DNA of 63,678 bases from Chthoniobacterales bacterium (GTDB lineage Bacteria > Verrucomicrobiota > Verrucomicrobiia > Chthoniobacterales > UBA10450), in contig QHBM01000109.1 in assembly GCA_003244145.1 (NCBI GenBank), forward strand, positions 1 to 63,678. The letters are read 5' to 3'. Below the pieces are notes generated by a model that saw only the letters and a program-made list of their open reading frames with translations, had not been told where the DNA came from and made no database searches. Below are positions 1 through 9,300 of this stretch, in pieces (the stretch's first letter is position 1; every line of letters begins with the position of its first letter). Both the position numbers and the translations under genes were made by a program.

Positions 1-357
1 CACGTAGACGGTCTGGCCGCTGAAGTTGCCGTAAATCCTGTATTCGTAATTGTTGTCGAACCCGAAATTCAACTGCTCGCGATCGGGTGCGAGTTTCTGT
101 TTTTCATTGAAGACCACGAGCTGCGCCGTGCTCCACGGTTGGCCGGGCTTCCGCAAATAGCCCCAGAATTTGAAGACGGTAGCCTTGAAGTAACGGCGGC
201 CGATAAAATAATCGCCGGGCGGTTCCGCCTGGATGCGCTGGGCCGCGGCGATCTTGGCCTCTTGAATTCCCTTCGGCATGCTCTCGCAGCCGGCCAGCAG
301 AAAGACGGCGAGGAAAACGTGGATCGGAGCCAGCAGGTGAAGCGCGCGATTGATCAT
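1..357 (-). CDS. Putative lipoprotein, C-terminus beyond window edge
   Basis: Reading the minus strand from an ATG at 357 gives 119 codons that stay open to base 1, so the C-terminus is missing. The N-terminus is a hydrophobic helix followed by a lipobox LLAGC with the acylated Cys at residue 24, so export and lipid anchoring are expected. The mature part is mixed and rich in aromatic residues and includes GDYFIGRRYFK and FGFDNNYEYRIYGNFSGQTVYV, which suggests a beta-rich fold. I do not recognise the family. It is transcribed away from the small gene at 462 and shares a roughly 100-bp divergent intergenic region with it. Confidence 0.7.
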   Translation of the reverse strand, partial: MINRALHLLAPIHVFLAVFLLAGCESMPKGIQEAKIAAAQRIQAEPPGDYFIGRRYFKATVFKFWGYLRKPGQPWSTAQLVVFNEKQKLAPDREQLNFGFDNNYEYRIYGNFSGQTVYV

Positions 358-461
358 GGACAGTTCCCTTTATCGCAGACCCGTCATGCGCGCAATTCGG
401 ATCAACGCATGTCGAAACAAACCTGATTCAGGTTTTGCATCGCGCGGGCGGTCCTTCTAGG

Positions 462-734
462 ATGGCGGCCGTGCTGGAGCTGGAAGTTTATGCGGCAGGC
501 GTCCGCGACTTGAACAAGATCCTGGAGCTCGATATCGAGTTCGAAGCGATTCCCGACCTGCACTACAAGGTCGATCGCAACCACGACATTGTTTATATGG
601 AACTTGAGTGGCCGAGTGTGACCTTTCGCGAGATCCGAGCGGCCTTCCGCAAACTGGGCCTGGAACCGAAATTCGTCGGGGCGATTCCCGCGGAGTTGCG
701 GCCGAAAACAAAAACGCAACCGCTGGGCGCTTGA
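462..734 (+). CDS. Small conserved-looking protein, unknown function
   Basis: A short protein of 90 residues from the ATG at 462; an upstream in-frame start at 435 would add nine Ala/Gly/Arg residues. I prefer 462 because VLELEVYAAGVRDLNKILE looks like the beginning of a folded domain. The predicted pattern (strand, helix, strand, strand, helix, strand) resembles a ferredoxin-like fold such as ACT or HMA domains, but no CxxC metal motif is present, so the fold is only a guess. It is separated from the mlaE-like gene by an inverted repeat at 745-805, so it is probably not in that operon. Confidence 0.55.
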   Translation: MAAVLELEVYAAGVRDLNKILELDIEFEAIPDLHYKVDRNHDIVYMELEWPSVTFREIRAAFRKLGLEPKFVGAIPAELRPKTKTQPLGA

Positions 735-744
735 AAAAGTTAAT

Positions 745-805
745 GGTGATCGGTGAATAGTGACTGGCAACAGTCAGCGCCGCATCCGACTATTCACTGA
801 TCACC
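745..805. repeat. Nested inverted repeat between small gene and mlaE
   Basis: The left arm 745-761 (GGTGATCGGTGAATAGT) pairs with the right arm 789-805 (ACTATTCACTGATCACC) with one mismatch in 17. The loop contains a second perfect hairpin, TGACTG-GCAA-CAGTCA, at 761-776. No T tract follows, so it is not a typical intrinsic terminator. It lies just before the mlaE start codon at 819 and could be an intergenic palindromic repeat unit or an RNA structure in the mlaE leader. Confidence 0.6.
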
Positions 806-818
806 CTTCACGCCTCCT

Positions 819-1616
819 ATGTTCGCTCGATTCCTCACACTCCTCGGCACGCCAGTCGTTTCTTTCTTTACCTATGTCGGCGAGGTGGTCGTTCTGGCGA
901 GCGAAACATTCGCGTCAATCGTCGCGCAAAAAATTCGATGGCGATTGTTTCTGCACCAGATCGTTGAGATCGGTTTGCGCTCGCAGCTCGTGGTCATGAT
1001 CACCGGCGCTTTCACCGGCGCGGTCTTCGCCGCCCAGACGTTCTTTCAATTCAACAAACTCGGGATGGGGTCGGCGGTCGGCGCCGTGGTTTCGGTCTCG
1101 GTTTGTCGCGAACTCGGACCGGTGCTGACTGCTCTCATGGTGACCGGACGCGTTGGCGCGTCGATGTCGGCGGAAATCGGCACGATGAAGGTGACCGAAC
1201 AGATCGACGCTCTGCGCGCTCTGGCGGTGCATCCGATCGATTACCTGGTTGTGCCGCGCACGCTGGCGATGATGCTTTCCATGCCGTTGCTCGTCGCCGA
1301 ATGCATCGGCATCGGCATCGCGGCCGGATATTTCGTCGCGATTTTCCTGCTGGATGTGAACGGAACTTACTACGTCGCCAATATGGTGCGCTGGACCCAA
1401 ATGCGCGACATCATCATGGGTCTTTCGAAGGCGTTTTGTTTCGCGCTCCTGATCGTTTTCATTAGTTGCCACAAAGGCCTGACCAGCCGCGAAGGCGCAG
1501 TGGGGGTGGGGAAGGCCACCACGGAAGCGGTGGTCGATTCGTCTCTCGCCGTGTTGATTTTCAATTTCTTCCTGACCATGGCGCTGAACGTCATTTTCCC
1601 GGCGGGATATCAATAG
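819..1616 (+). CDS. mlaE: MlaE-family ABC transporter permease
   Basis: Inner-membrane permease of an MCE-type phospholipid transporter, 265 residues, the usual family length. The conserved cytoplasmic segment RELGPVLTALMVTGRVGASM followed by SAEIGTMKVTEQIDALRAL (about residues 97-136) is diagnostic of the MlaE/YrbE family. Several hydrophobic segments follow, and a short C-terminal helix ends in FPAGYQ. The gene is followed within 15 bp by an MlaF-like ATPase and then an MlaD-like MCE protein, the standard EFD order. The complex is expected to move lipids between inner and outer membrane; direction cannot be read from sequence. Confidence 0.93.
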   Translation: MFARFLTLLGTPVVSFFTYVGEVVVLASETFASIVAQKIRWRLFLHQIVEIGLRSQLVVMITGAFTGAVFAAQTFFQFNKLGMGSAVGAVVSVSVCRELGPVLTALMVTGRVGASMSAEIGTMKVTEQIDALRALAVHPIDYLVVPRTLAMMLSMPLLVAECIGIGIAAGYFVAIFLLDVNGTYYVANMVRWTQMRDIIMGLSKAFCFALLIVFISCHKGLTSREGAVGVGKATTEAVVDSSLAVLIFNFFLTMALNVIFPAGYQ

Positions 1617-1631
1617 GCGCGGACGTTTGCG

Positions 1632-2429
1632 ATGATCGACGCACCGCCATCTGCTCAATCTCTCAACCCTGCGCCGTCGCGCGCAAACTCCGCTCCCATG
1701 ATCGCGGTGCGGGGATTGAAGAAAAAACTCGCGGGCCAGGAAATCCTGTGCGGAATCGATCTCACCGTGGCGAAGGGCGAGACGCTCGTGATCATCGGCC
1801 GCAGCGGCGGCGGCAAGAGCGTTCTGTTGAAACATCTCGTCGGTTTGATGCATCCCGATGCGGGAGAGATTTGGATCGATGGCGAGAACATCATCGGATT
1901 GAGCGAACGCAAACTGGCCGCGATCCGCCGCAAGGTCGGCATCCTGTTTCAAGGCGGGGCGCTTTTCGATTCGATGACGGTCGAGGAAAATATCGCATTC
2001 CCTCTGCGGGAAGCGGGCGAACGCAATCCGAAAACCATCCGGGAAAAAGTGAACGAGATGCTCGAAGTGATCGAACTGGAAGGGGAACAGAAGAAGATGC
2101 CGGTGAATCTCAGCGGCGGAATGAAGAAGCGCGTCGGCCTGGCGCGCTCGATTATCCGCCGGCCCTCCTGCATTCTCTATGACGAACCGACCGCCGGTCT
2201 CGATCCCGTCGTCTCGGACAGCATCAACCGTTTGATCCGCCGCTTGCAGGAGCGTTTTCGCGTCACCAGCATCGTGGTTACTCACGATATGAAGAGCGCG
2301 TTTCATATCGCCGATCACATCGCCTACCTGCATCAGGGCGGGATTTATTTTTACGGGACACCGCAGGAATTGGAAATCTCCCCCGATCCGTTGCTCCAGG
2401 ATTTTCTGCTTGGCCGCTCGGAGAGGTGA
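1632..2429 (+). CDS. mlaF: MlaF-family ABC transporter ATPase
   Basis: ATPase partner of the MlaE-like permease, 265 residues. Walker A is GRSGGGKS at 56-63, the Q-loop is around FQGG 106-109, the signature is LSGGM at 160-164, Walker B is ILYDEP at 181-186, and the switch His is in VTHDM at 216-220. All nucleotide-binding motifs are intact. The first 22 residues before MIAVRGLK are Pro/Ser/Ala-rich and atypical, so translation may start at the Met codon at 1698; no strong Shine-Dalgarno decides between the two. It follows mlaE by 15 bp and should be co-transcribed. Confidence 0.93.
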   Translation: MIDAPPSAQSLNPAPSRANSAPMIAVRGLKKKLAGQEILCGIDLTVAKGETLVIIGRSGGGKSVLLKHLVGLMHPDAGEIWIDGENIIGLSERKLAAIRRKVGILFQGGALFDSMTVEENIAFPLREAGERNPKTIREKVNEMLEVIELEGEQKKMPVNLSGGMKKRVGLARSIIRRPSCILYDEPTAGLDPVVSDSINRLIRRLQERFRVTSIVVTHDMKSAFHIADHIAYLHQGGIYFYGTPQELEISPDPLLQDFLLGRSER

Positions 2430-2520
2430 GATGCTCGCGGCGGCGAGGGCCGCTCCATCGGATTCTGCCTGACGGCACCGCAACCCGTGGTAAACTTCCC
2501 TTGCCGGTCCCGTTGATGCC

Positions 2521-3444
2521 ATGCCCACCAGTCAGAGCGAGAAAACCCTGGAACTAAAAGTAGGCGCCTTTGTCCTCGCGGGTCTCGCGATGGTGGCCGT
2601 TCTCGTCGTTCAGTTCGGCCGAGTCGGCGAAGGATTCAAAACCTATTACGACCTGACGATCCGATTCCCGGATGCCAGCGGTTTGCTGAAAGGGTCCGAC
2701 GTCTTGCTGGCGGGGGCAAAAATAGGTCGCGTCTCGGGTGGACCGCGCCTCGTCCGATCTGGCCAGGGAGTCGAAGTGCCGCTCCGGATTTACGATTACG
2801 TGCAGATTCCGGCCGGCAGCAAATTCAGTGTGGGAAGTTCAGGATTGCTCGGCGATCGTTTCGTGGCGGTAGCGATGCCGGCGGGCACTCCCAGCAGTTA
2901 CATCGGAAAAAACACAGTGATCGAAGGAACGCGCGAAACCGGCCTGGACGACTTGACCCGCGAGGGCGGATTTCTGGTGAGCGATCTGCGCAATGCGGTG
3001 CAGAATGTGAACACGACGATCTCGCGCTTGAACGAGCAGGCGCTTTCGGCGGCGAACATGGAGAACCTCAAGGCGAGCGTCGAGCATTTGAACACGGCGA
3101 CCGCGGCCCTCGCCGAATCGACCCAGAAAATCGACGGCGTGATCGAGAAAGCGGGCGGGACGATGGACTCGGCCAAAAAAGCGGCGGATGACGTGCAGGT
3201 CGCGATTGCCGATGCGCGCAAGACCATTCAAGCCGCTACGGTAGTCATGCAGGAAGCGACAAAGGGAAAAGGTTTGCTCGCCACTTTGCTGACGAATCAG
3301 GAGATCGCGAAAGATTTGCACGCGCTCGTGAGTAATCTGCGGACGCACGGAATTCTTTTTTACCGGGACAGCGCCGCCAAGGAAGAGGCCCGCGCCGCGG
3401 CCGAACGCGAGCAAACTTCACCACGTAAGACCGGAAGACGCTGA
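2521..3444 (+). CDS. mlaD: MlaD-like MCE-domain lipid-binding protein
   Basis: Substrate-binding subunit of the Mla-type transporter. A single N-terminal membrane anchor (residues 15-31) precedes an MCE domain at about 40-118, recognisable from the DASGLLKGSDVLLAGAKIG segment. The remainder (140-260) is a long helical region of the kind that forms a tunnel or needle in longer MCE proteins; at 307 residues it is longer than E. coli MlaD (183). The C-terminus is charged. Its stop codon overlaps the next start (TGATG at 3442-3446), implying translational coupling with the PIN/TRAM gene. Confidence 0.9.
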   Translation: MPTSQSEKTLELKVGAFVLAGLAMVAVLVVQFGRVGEGFKTYYDLTIRFPDASGLLKGSDVLLAGAKIGRVSGGPRLVRSGQGVEVPLRIYDYVQIPAGSKFSVGSSGLLGDRFVAVAMPAGTPSSYIGKNTVIEGTRETGLDDLTREGGFLVSDLRNAVQNVNTTISRLNEQALSAANMENLKASVEHLNTATAALAESTQKIDGVIEKAGGTMDSAKKAADDVQVAIADARKTIQAATVVMQEATKGKGLLATLLTNQEIAKDLHALVSNLRTHGILFYRDSAAKEEARAAAEREQTSPRKTGRR

Positions 3445-4460
3445 TGACGCCGCTGCTCACCGTCAACCTCCTGCGAGTTTTGTTTGTCACCTTCTGCGCG
3501 GTGATCGGCGCGATTGTGACCGTGGAGCTACAGGGCAACGCCATTCCCGGCATTCTGATCGGCTGCGTTTTTGCGCTTGTGGTGGTGTTGGTGGACCGAT
3601 TGCTTAAAGGCTTTTCGTTGCGCGCATTTTCTTCCGCGACCTTCGGCCTGCTCCTCGGTCTTCTCTTCGCCAATCTTCTGATTGCTTCGGACGTATTGCG
3701 TTACCAGAGCGAAATGATGCAATGGGCCGTGCGCCTCACCATCTTTTGCACGTTCGGTTATCTCGGAATGATGCTGGCCATGCGAAGCAACCGCGATGAT
3801 TTCTCGCTCATCATTCCGTACGTCCGCTTTGCGCGCGAAACCACGCAGCACGAGCCGCTCGTCGTCGATACCAATATCATCATCGACGGACGGATCGCCG
3901 AACTCTGCGCGACCGGGTTCTTGAGCCGCGCGCTCATCGTCCCGCGATTTATTCTCGGTGAATTGCAAACGCTGGCCGATTCGCGTGACCAGTTGAAGCG
4001 GGAACGCGGGCGGCGTGGCCTCGAGATTTTGAATCAGCTTCAGCAATCGCGCGACGTCGATCTGACCATCCACGAGACGACTGAAGACGCGGATCTCGCC
4101 ACCGATGCGCGGCTGGTGCGCACGGCCAAAGTCCTGCAGGCGCGCCTGCTCACCAACGATCACGCTCTTTGTCAGGTGGCGCGGTTGCAGCAGGTGCCGG
4201 CGCTCAATCTCACCGATCTCACACGCGTGTTGCGGCCGATCGTGGCCGCGGGCGACGAGCTGGAATTGAACCTGGTCAAAGAAGGGCGCGAAGCGCATCA
4301 GGCCGTCGGTTATCTCCCGGACGGGACGATGATCGTCGTGAATCATGCGCGGGCGCAGCTAGGAAAAGTTGCGACAATCGTGGTCTCGAGCGCGCTGCAA
4401 ACGGGCGCCGGCCGTCTCGTTTTCGCCGAGTTAAAAGGGAACGGGAAGGCGAGAGTTTAG
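3444..4460 (+). CDS. Membrane-anchored PIN/TRAM-domain protein (YacL-like)
   Basis: A 338-residue protein with four predicted membrane helices (residues 8-28, 33-52, 63-82, 94-113), a PIN nuclease domain (about 138-260) and a C-terminal TRAM domain (271-333). PIN acidic residues are visible: D142 in VVDTNIIIDG, E173 in ILGELQ and D239 in LLTNDHAL. The family includes Bacillus YacL; a ribonuclease role is inferred from the fold, not established. It overlaps mlaD by its start codon, so it is probably expressed with the lipid transporter. Confidence 0.88.
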   Translation: MTPLLTVNLLRVLFVTFCAVIGAIVTVELQGNAIPGILIGCVFALVVVLVDRLLKGFSLRAFSSATFGLLLGLLFANLLIASDVLRYQSEMMQWAVRLTIFCTFGYLGMMLAMRSNRDDFSLIIPYVRFARETTQHEPLVVDTNIIIDGRIAELCATGFLSRALIVPRFILGELQTLADSRDQLKRERGRRGLEILNQLQQSRDVDLTIHETTEDADLATDARLVRTAKVLQARLLTNDHALCQVARLQQVPALNLTDLTRVLRPIVAAGDELELNLVKEGREAHQAVGYLPDGTMIVVNHARAQLGKVATIVVSSALQTGAGRLVFAELKGNGKARV

Positions 4461-4496
4461 CTGCGGCTCGCGCAGGCTTCCTCCGGTTCGCATTTC

Positions 4497-5315
4497 GTGA
4501 AAGCCCTGCGCAAACTGTTGAAATATTGCCTGCCCTTTGGCGCCGTCGAAATCATGCGGAACCGGCGGCGGTTGCGTGAGCTGGGGCGGGAGCTGCCGGT
4601 TTCCGATTTTTGGAAAAGCGAATGGCTCGTTCATGAAGCGGAAGCAAGCGGACTCGCTCTTTTCCCGCTGGGTCACTGGCGGAATTTGCGCTGCGTCGTC
4701 GATGTGGGCGCCAACGTGGGGCAATGGGCCCACGCGCTTCTGGATTTGGTCTCGCCGCAAAAACTCATCATGATCGAGCCAGGGCCGGCGGCCTTCGCCA
4801 TCCTTCGCGAAGAATTCGGCCGGCGGCCTAACGTTGAGCTGCACAATATCGCGATCGGTCGAAGCAACGGCGCCACCAGGCTTCGCGTCACTCGTGATTC
4901 CACCGGTTCTTCCGTCCTGCCACCGCGCGCCGAGATGAGGGAGTTGATCGGGAGTAATTGGGCCGTCGAATCGGAAGTGGAATGTCCAATGCAAATACTC
5001 GACCACCTGCTGGCCGGCCTGCCCGAAGTCTCGCTCCTCAAGATCGATGTGCAGGGCTACGAAAAAGAAGCGCTCGCGGGAGCTGCGGAGACGCTGCGGA
5101 CGACAAAATTCATTCTCATCGAACTGAACTACATGCCGCAGTACGAAGGCGGTTCCTGGTTGGGCGAAATCCACGAATTGATCACGCGCGATTACGGTTT
5201 CGTCCTGGTCGATGCCACCAAGCCGCTGCGTTTGAACGGGCGCGCCTCCATGTCGGACGGGCTTTACGTGAACCCAACGCTCCTGCCGGATTTCGCGAAG
5301 CGAGATTTTATTTAG
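4497..5315 (+). CDS. FkbM-family SAM-dependent methyltransferase
   Basis: Class I methyltransferase of 272 residues from a GTG start at 4497; the first ATG would be at residue 19. The SAM-binding glycine motif is VVDVGANVGQW (about 67-77), followed by the acidic strand end MIEPG (about 91-95) and a later LLKIDVQGYE motif, both typical of FkbM proteins. FkbM enzymes O-methylate sugars or secondary metabolites; the substrate here is unknown. The stop lies 1 bp from the stop of convergent trpS, so the two operons meet tail to tail without an obvious terminator. Confidence 0.85.
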   Translation: MKALRKLLKYCLPFGAVEIMRNRRRLRELGRELPVSDFWKSEWLVHEAEASGLALFPLGHWRNLRCVVDVGANVGQWAHALLDLVSPQKLIMIEPGPAAFAILREEFGRRPNVELHNIAIGRSNGATRLRVTRDSTGSSVLPPRAEMRELIGSNWAVESEVECPMQILDHLLAGLPEVSLLKIDVQGYEKEALAGAAETLRTTKFILIELNYMPQYEGGSWLGEIHELITRDYGFVLVDATKPLRLNGRASMSDGLYVNPTLLPDFAKRDFI

Positions 5316-5316
5316 C

Positions 5317-6282
5317 CTACAATCCAACGGCCGCGCGCACCCGCTTCATCACCGTGTCCGCAATTTCATTCGCTCGCCGCGCTCCACGTTCCAGGACCGC
5401 ATCGATGTAATCGGGGTCCGCCAGGATTTCCGCGCGCCGTTTTCGCATCGGTTCGAAATATTCCCAGAGCTTCGCAAACAGTTCCTTTTTGAATTCACCG
5501 TAGCCGCTGCCGCCGCGTTGGAATTTTTCCCGCATGTGCTCCGTTTCCTCCTTGCTCGCGAAAAGCGAGTAGAGTTGGAAGATGGTCGAGCTGGCGGGAT
5601 CCTTCGGCGCTTCGACCAGAGTTGAATCGGTCACGATGCTCATGACTTGCTTCCGCATTTCTTTTTCCTCGGCGAAAATATCGATCGTGTTTCCGTAGCT
5701 CTTGCTCATCTTCTGGCCGTCGATGCCGGGAACCGTTTCCGTCGCGGTTTGAATGTAGGGCTCCGGCAGCTTGAGGCCCTCCCCGAAGGTCTCGTTAAAC
5801 TTCTGCGCCATATCGCGCGTCATTTCGAGATGTTGCTTCTGGTCTTTGCCTACCGGAACGAGATCGCTGTCGTAAATTAAAATGTCGGCCGCCATCAGAA
5901 CGGGATAGGTGAACAATCCGGCGGACGCCGGCAAGCCGCGCGCGACCTTGTCTTTGTAGGAAGTGGCGCGCTCGAGAAGGGCTTTCGGCGTAACGGTCGA
6001 TAAAATCCAGGCGAGCTCGGTCACTTGCGGCACGTCGCTCTGCCGGAAGAGCGCGCCGCGGTCGACCTTGAGACCGCAGGCCAGAAAATCCAACGCTACC
6101 CGCCGGCTGTTTGCTCTGAGCGTTTCCGGATTATCGATTGTCGTGAGCGCATGATAATCGGCGATGAAATAGAAGGCCTCGTTTGTTTCCAAATCCTGGA
6201 GCGCAATCGCCGGGCGCATCATCCCGAGATAATTCCCGATGTGAAGAATGCCGGTGGGCTGAATGCCGGAAAGAATGCGCAT
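5317..6282 (-). CDS. trpS: Tryptophan--tRNA ligase
   Basis: Class I aminoacyl-tRNA synthetase charging tRNA-Trp, 321 residues, normal for a bacterial TrpS. The HIGH-type motif is PTGILHIGNYLG at 9-20, the MAADIL segment is at 130-135 and the KMSKS loop is KMSKSYGN at 191-198. The C-terminal helix includes the family-typical LERGARRANEIAD segment. It starts with MRILSGIQPTG, a standard N-terminus. It is the only clear housekeeping translation enzyme in this part of the window. Confidence 0.96.
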   Translation of the reverse strand: MRILSGIQPTGILHIGNYLGMMRPAIALQDLETNEAFYFIADYHALTTIDNPETLRANSRRVALDFLACGLKVDRGALFRQSDVPQVTELAWILSTVTPKALLERATSYKDKVARGLPASAGLFTYPVLMAADILIYDSDLVPVGKDQKQHLEMTRDMAQKFNETFGEGLKLPEPYIQTATETVPGIDGQKMSKSYGNTIDIFAEEKEMRKQVMSIVTDSTLVEAPKDPASSTIFQLYSLFASKEETEHMREKFQRGGSGYGEFKKELFAKLWEYFEPMRKRRAEILADPDYIDAVLERGARRANEIADTVMKRVRAAVGL

Positions 6283-6380
6283 GCTGGTGTGGAAGGTTCA
6301 ACAGCCTGCCCGCAGCGCAAGTCGAATGCTGCGTGTCGAGTTCGCGAGCAAACCACCGCCAGCCCTCTGGCGCGCGGTCG

Positions 6381-9300
6381 CTACCGCAAATTGTAAACTT
6401 CGACCAAGGCGATGCCCGTACCGTTGTCCGCTCCGCGGACGACTGCGGTGTAGTTTCCGGGGGCAAGCGTGCGGACGATGGCCGATTCCAGGTCGTTCGT
6501 CGGCGGAATCGAATTGGCAATCTCCTGCTGCTGGCTGTCCTTCCAGTTATCATCCGTCGCGATCGTCGCTCCATTAACGTCGTGCAACTCCAGGGTCGGA
6601 TTCTGCAAAGTGCCACTGAGCGGCAACGAGGGACCGAGCGCGCGGACAATCACCTGGGCCGCGCCGCCGCCATTTCCTCCCACGATAAAGCCACCGATCA
6701 TGGCGTTGTCGTTCGTGTCGACAAAACCGCGGGTGCTGATGTTAGCGAGCTTTGAATTTGCGCCCTGCGCAAGGTCGTAAACCTCCACCAGACCAATGCC
6801 GGTACCATTCTTGCCGGCCAGAATGGCGGTGTACTGTCCTGGGGTCAGCGTTGCGATCAGGGCCGACTCCACATCAAACGTCGGTTGCAGATGAGTTGCT
6901 TCAATCTCCGCCTGTTGACTGGAACCGTCGGGTCTCAACTTCCAATTATCATTGGTGGCGAGAGTGGTGTTGCCCTGGTGCAACTCGAGGGTGGGATCTG
7001 CCAGGAAACCTTGAATGCCGAAGTTGGAAAGCCAGGGGCCGATTCCGCGGATGATCACCGTCTTCGGATCGGTGCCGGTGATGATGAAGCCGGCGATGAG
7101 GACGTTGTCGCCCCCGAGCACTTTCATGCGCGTTGAGATATTGAGAAGCTGATCGGGTGGCTGGCTCTGGAAATTGGAAAGGACGAGGTGGTTGTCGCTG
7201 TAGGTTGCGATGAAGGAGCCGCGGTTATCGGCGGTCGGGAACCGGCTGCCGTTGGGGGCGTTGATAAATGCGCCGGTGATCGTTGGGCCGGCGGTGAGGA
7301 CGGTGAAGCTGTCGCCAGGCGCGGGAGTAAAGCCGTTGATCAAACTCACGTCGAGCGTGCCGCCGAAATTAGCCGAGCCGCTCATCGTCATGGTATCGAA
7401 TTCGCCTGCGGTATTGTTGCGGATGACAAACCCCAAGTGCGCGTCTGCGGCGAGGTTGAGATTGCCGTTGATGGTCATGGTATCGGGGCCCGGAATTAAA
7501 TAGCTGCCGGGAACGATGATGACTCCGGCTCCGCTAAGACTGACACTGCCGCCGCCACCGCCACCGGTCGGAGCAATGGTACCGCGCGACACATTGACGT
7601 TGCCATTGATCGTGCCTCCATGATGGATGATGCCGCCCTGGATCAGGACGTTTGCCGCCGTCAGGATGCTGTCGCCGAGAGATGTTTCACCGCCGGTCTG
7701 GATATAGCTATGTCCGCCGGCCACGCTGAAAACTTGCGAGGAATTGAAGTTCGAGATGAATAGCGTCCCCGCGTTGGTGAAATCGGTGGGCGCGGCAAAA
7801 GACTGGCCGAGGAGTGAGAAGGTGCCGGCCTTCGTATTGTCGACGAAATTCCGCAGACCGTTGTTGCTCGATTGGTCGACGATCGTTCCCGTGCCGCCCA
7901 CCGTAAGGTCGGCGGCGTTGTGGACGATATCGGCGCCGTTGAACCGGAGCGTCGCGGTCGTGGAAGCATTGGAAAAACTCCCGAAAATTCGAAACACTCC
8001 GCCCGTTAATGTTTTGGTCGCAGAATCGAGATTCGTGAGCGGGCCGTTTATGGTGAAAGAAGTCGGGAGACTTTGCGCGTTCACACTCAGGCTGCCGTCG
8101 TTGGTGAATGCGCCGGTGGAGCTGAAATTGTGGTCGGTGAAACTCACGACACCGGCCGCGAGGTTATGGGCGAAGTTGCGAAAAGCATCGAGACCATTCT
8201 GATCCACGATCTTGGCGGTGGGAGAGATGATACCGATCGAGCTGGCGTTGTTCACGACGTCGGCGCCGTTGAACCGGAAGATGACATTCGCCGTGGCGGA
8301 GAGAAAGGTTTGCACGCTAATGCTCCCCCCGCTTAACGTTCGTGTCGCGGGGTCGAAGTTCGTGAGCGCGCCGGTGACCGTGAAGCTGGTATCGAGTCCA
8401 TTGTCGGCAAGACCGAGGCCGCCGTTGATCGTCAGGTTTCCTCCGGTCACGAAATCCAGGGCCCCGACGCTCAGCGTCGTGCCTGTCCCGATGACGGCGA
8501 GATGGCGCAGGGCGTCATTTCCAACTTCGTCAATGACATGACAATTTGAGCCGATGAGACTAATCCTGGTGTTGGTGCCTCCCAGGTTGACGATATCCGC
8601 GCCGTTGAACTGCACTGTGGCCGCGGGTCCCTGCGAAAAGAGAGTGAATCGCGTCATACTCAAGGTGTTTCCCGAGAAATTCGTGAAATGGCCTAACGAA
8701 AGGATCGCATCGGCGCCGCCGGTCCGGGTTTGGATGGTAAACCCGGGAGTCTGGGTCTGATTGTCCCCAGTCTGATTCTGCAAAGAGTTGTCGGTGGTGG
8801 TGCCTGTTACCGTCAGGAGGTTTGCACCACCCGATGATGCGAAATCATCGTCGGTCAGGCCGGCATCGAGCAGCGTCAGGTTGGAGACGGTCGCGGAAAT
8901 ATCGAGCTTCGCGGCTCCGACGCGCCGGGTGAGGGTCCGGTCCTCGTTGCTCAGTTTGCCGCTTACAGTCACCCCCAGGATCGTCACATCGAAGAAGTTG
9001 TTCCCGGCGTTGTTCGGCACCACGTGCGCAGAAACCCAACGATTAGAGTCGCTCCATGGGCCGGTCGCGTCCGCCCCCGTCCCGTTGCCCGCGAAGGTCT
9101 CTGCAGTGGTTTGCGATCCCGCCTTGAGGTTACAGATGAACTGGAGGCTGTCGGCGTAGCCATCATTAGAAGCGCCGGAGATGCGCGTCATCGTCAAAGT
9201 GATCACGACGCGAGTCGTATCTACCGGAACAATTCCGCTGCCGCGTCGAAGAAGAAGGCCCGTCGCGCTGCCGCGATCTTTCGCCGTGACGTGGCCCACA

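Noticed and set aside
915..2528. 537-codon ORF on the minus strand opposite mlaE and mlaF
   Set aside because: Composition is His/Arg/Asp-rich without domains, and it is antisense to two clearly conserved genes; a by-product of GC-rich codon use.
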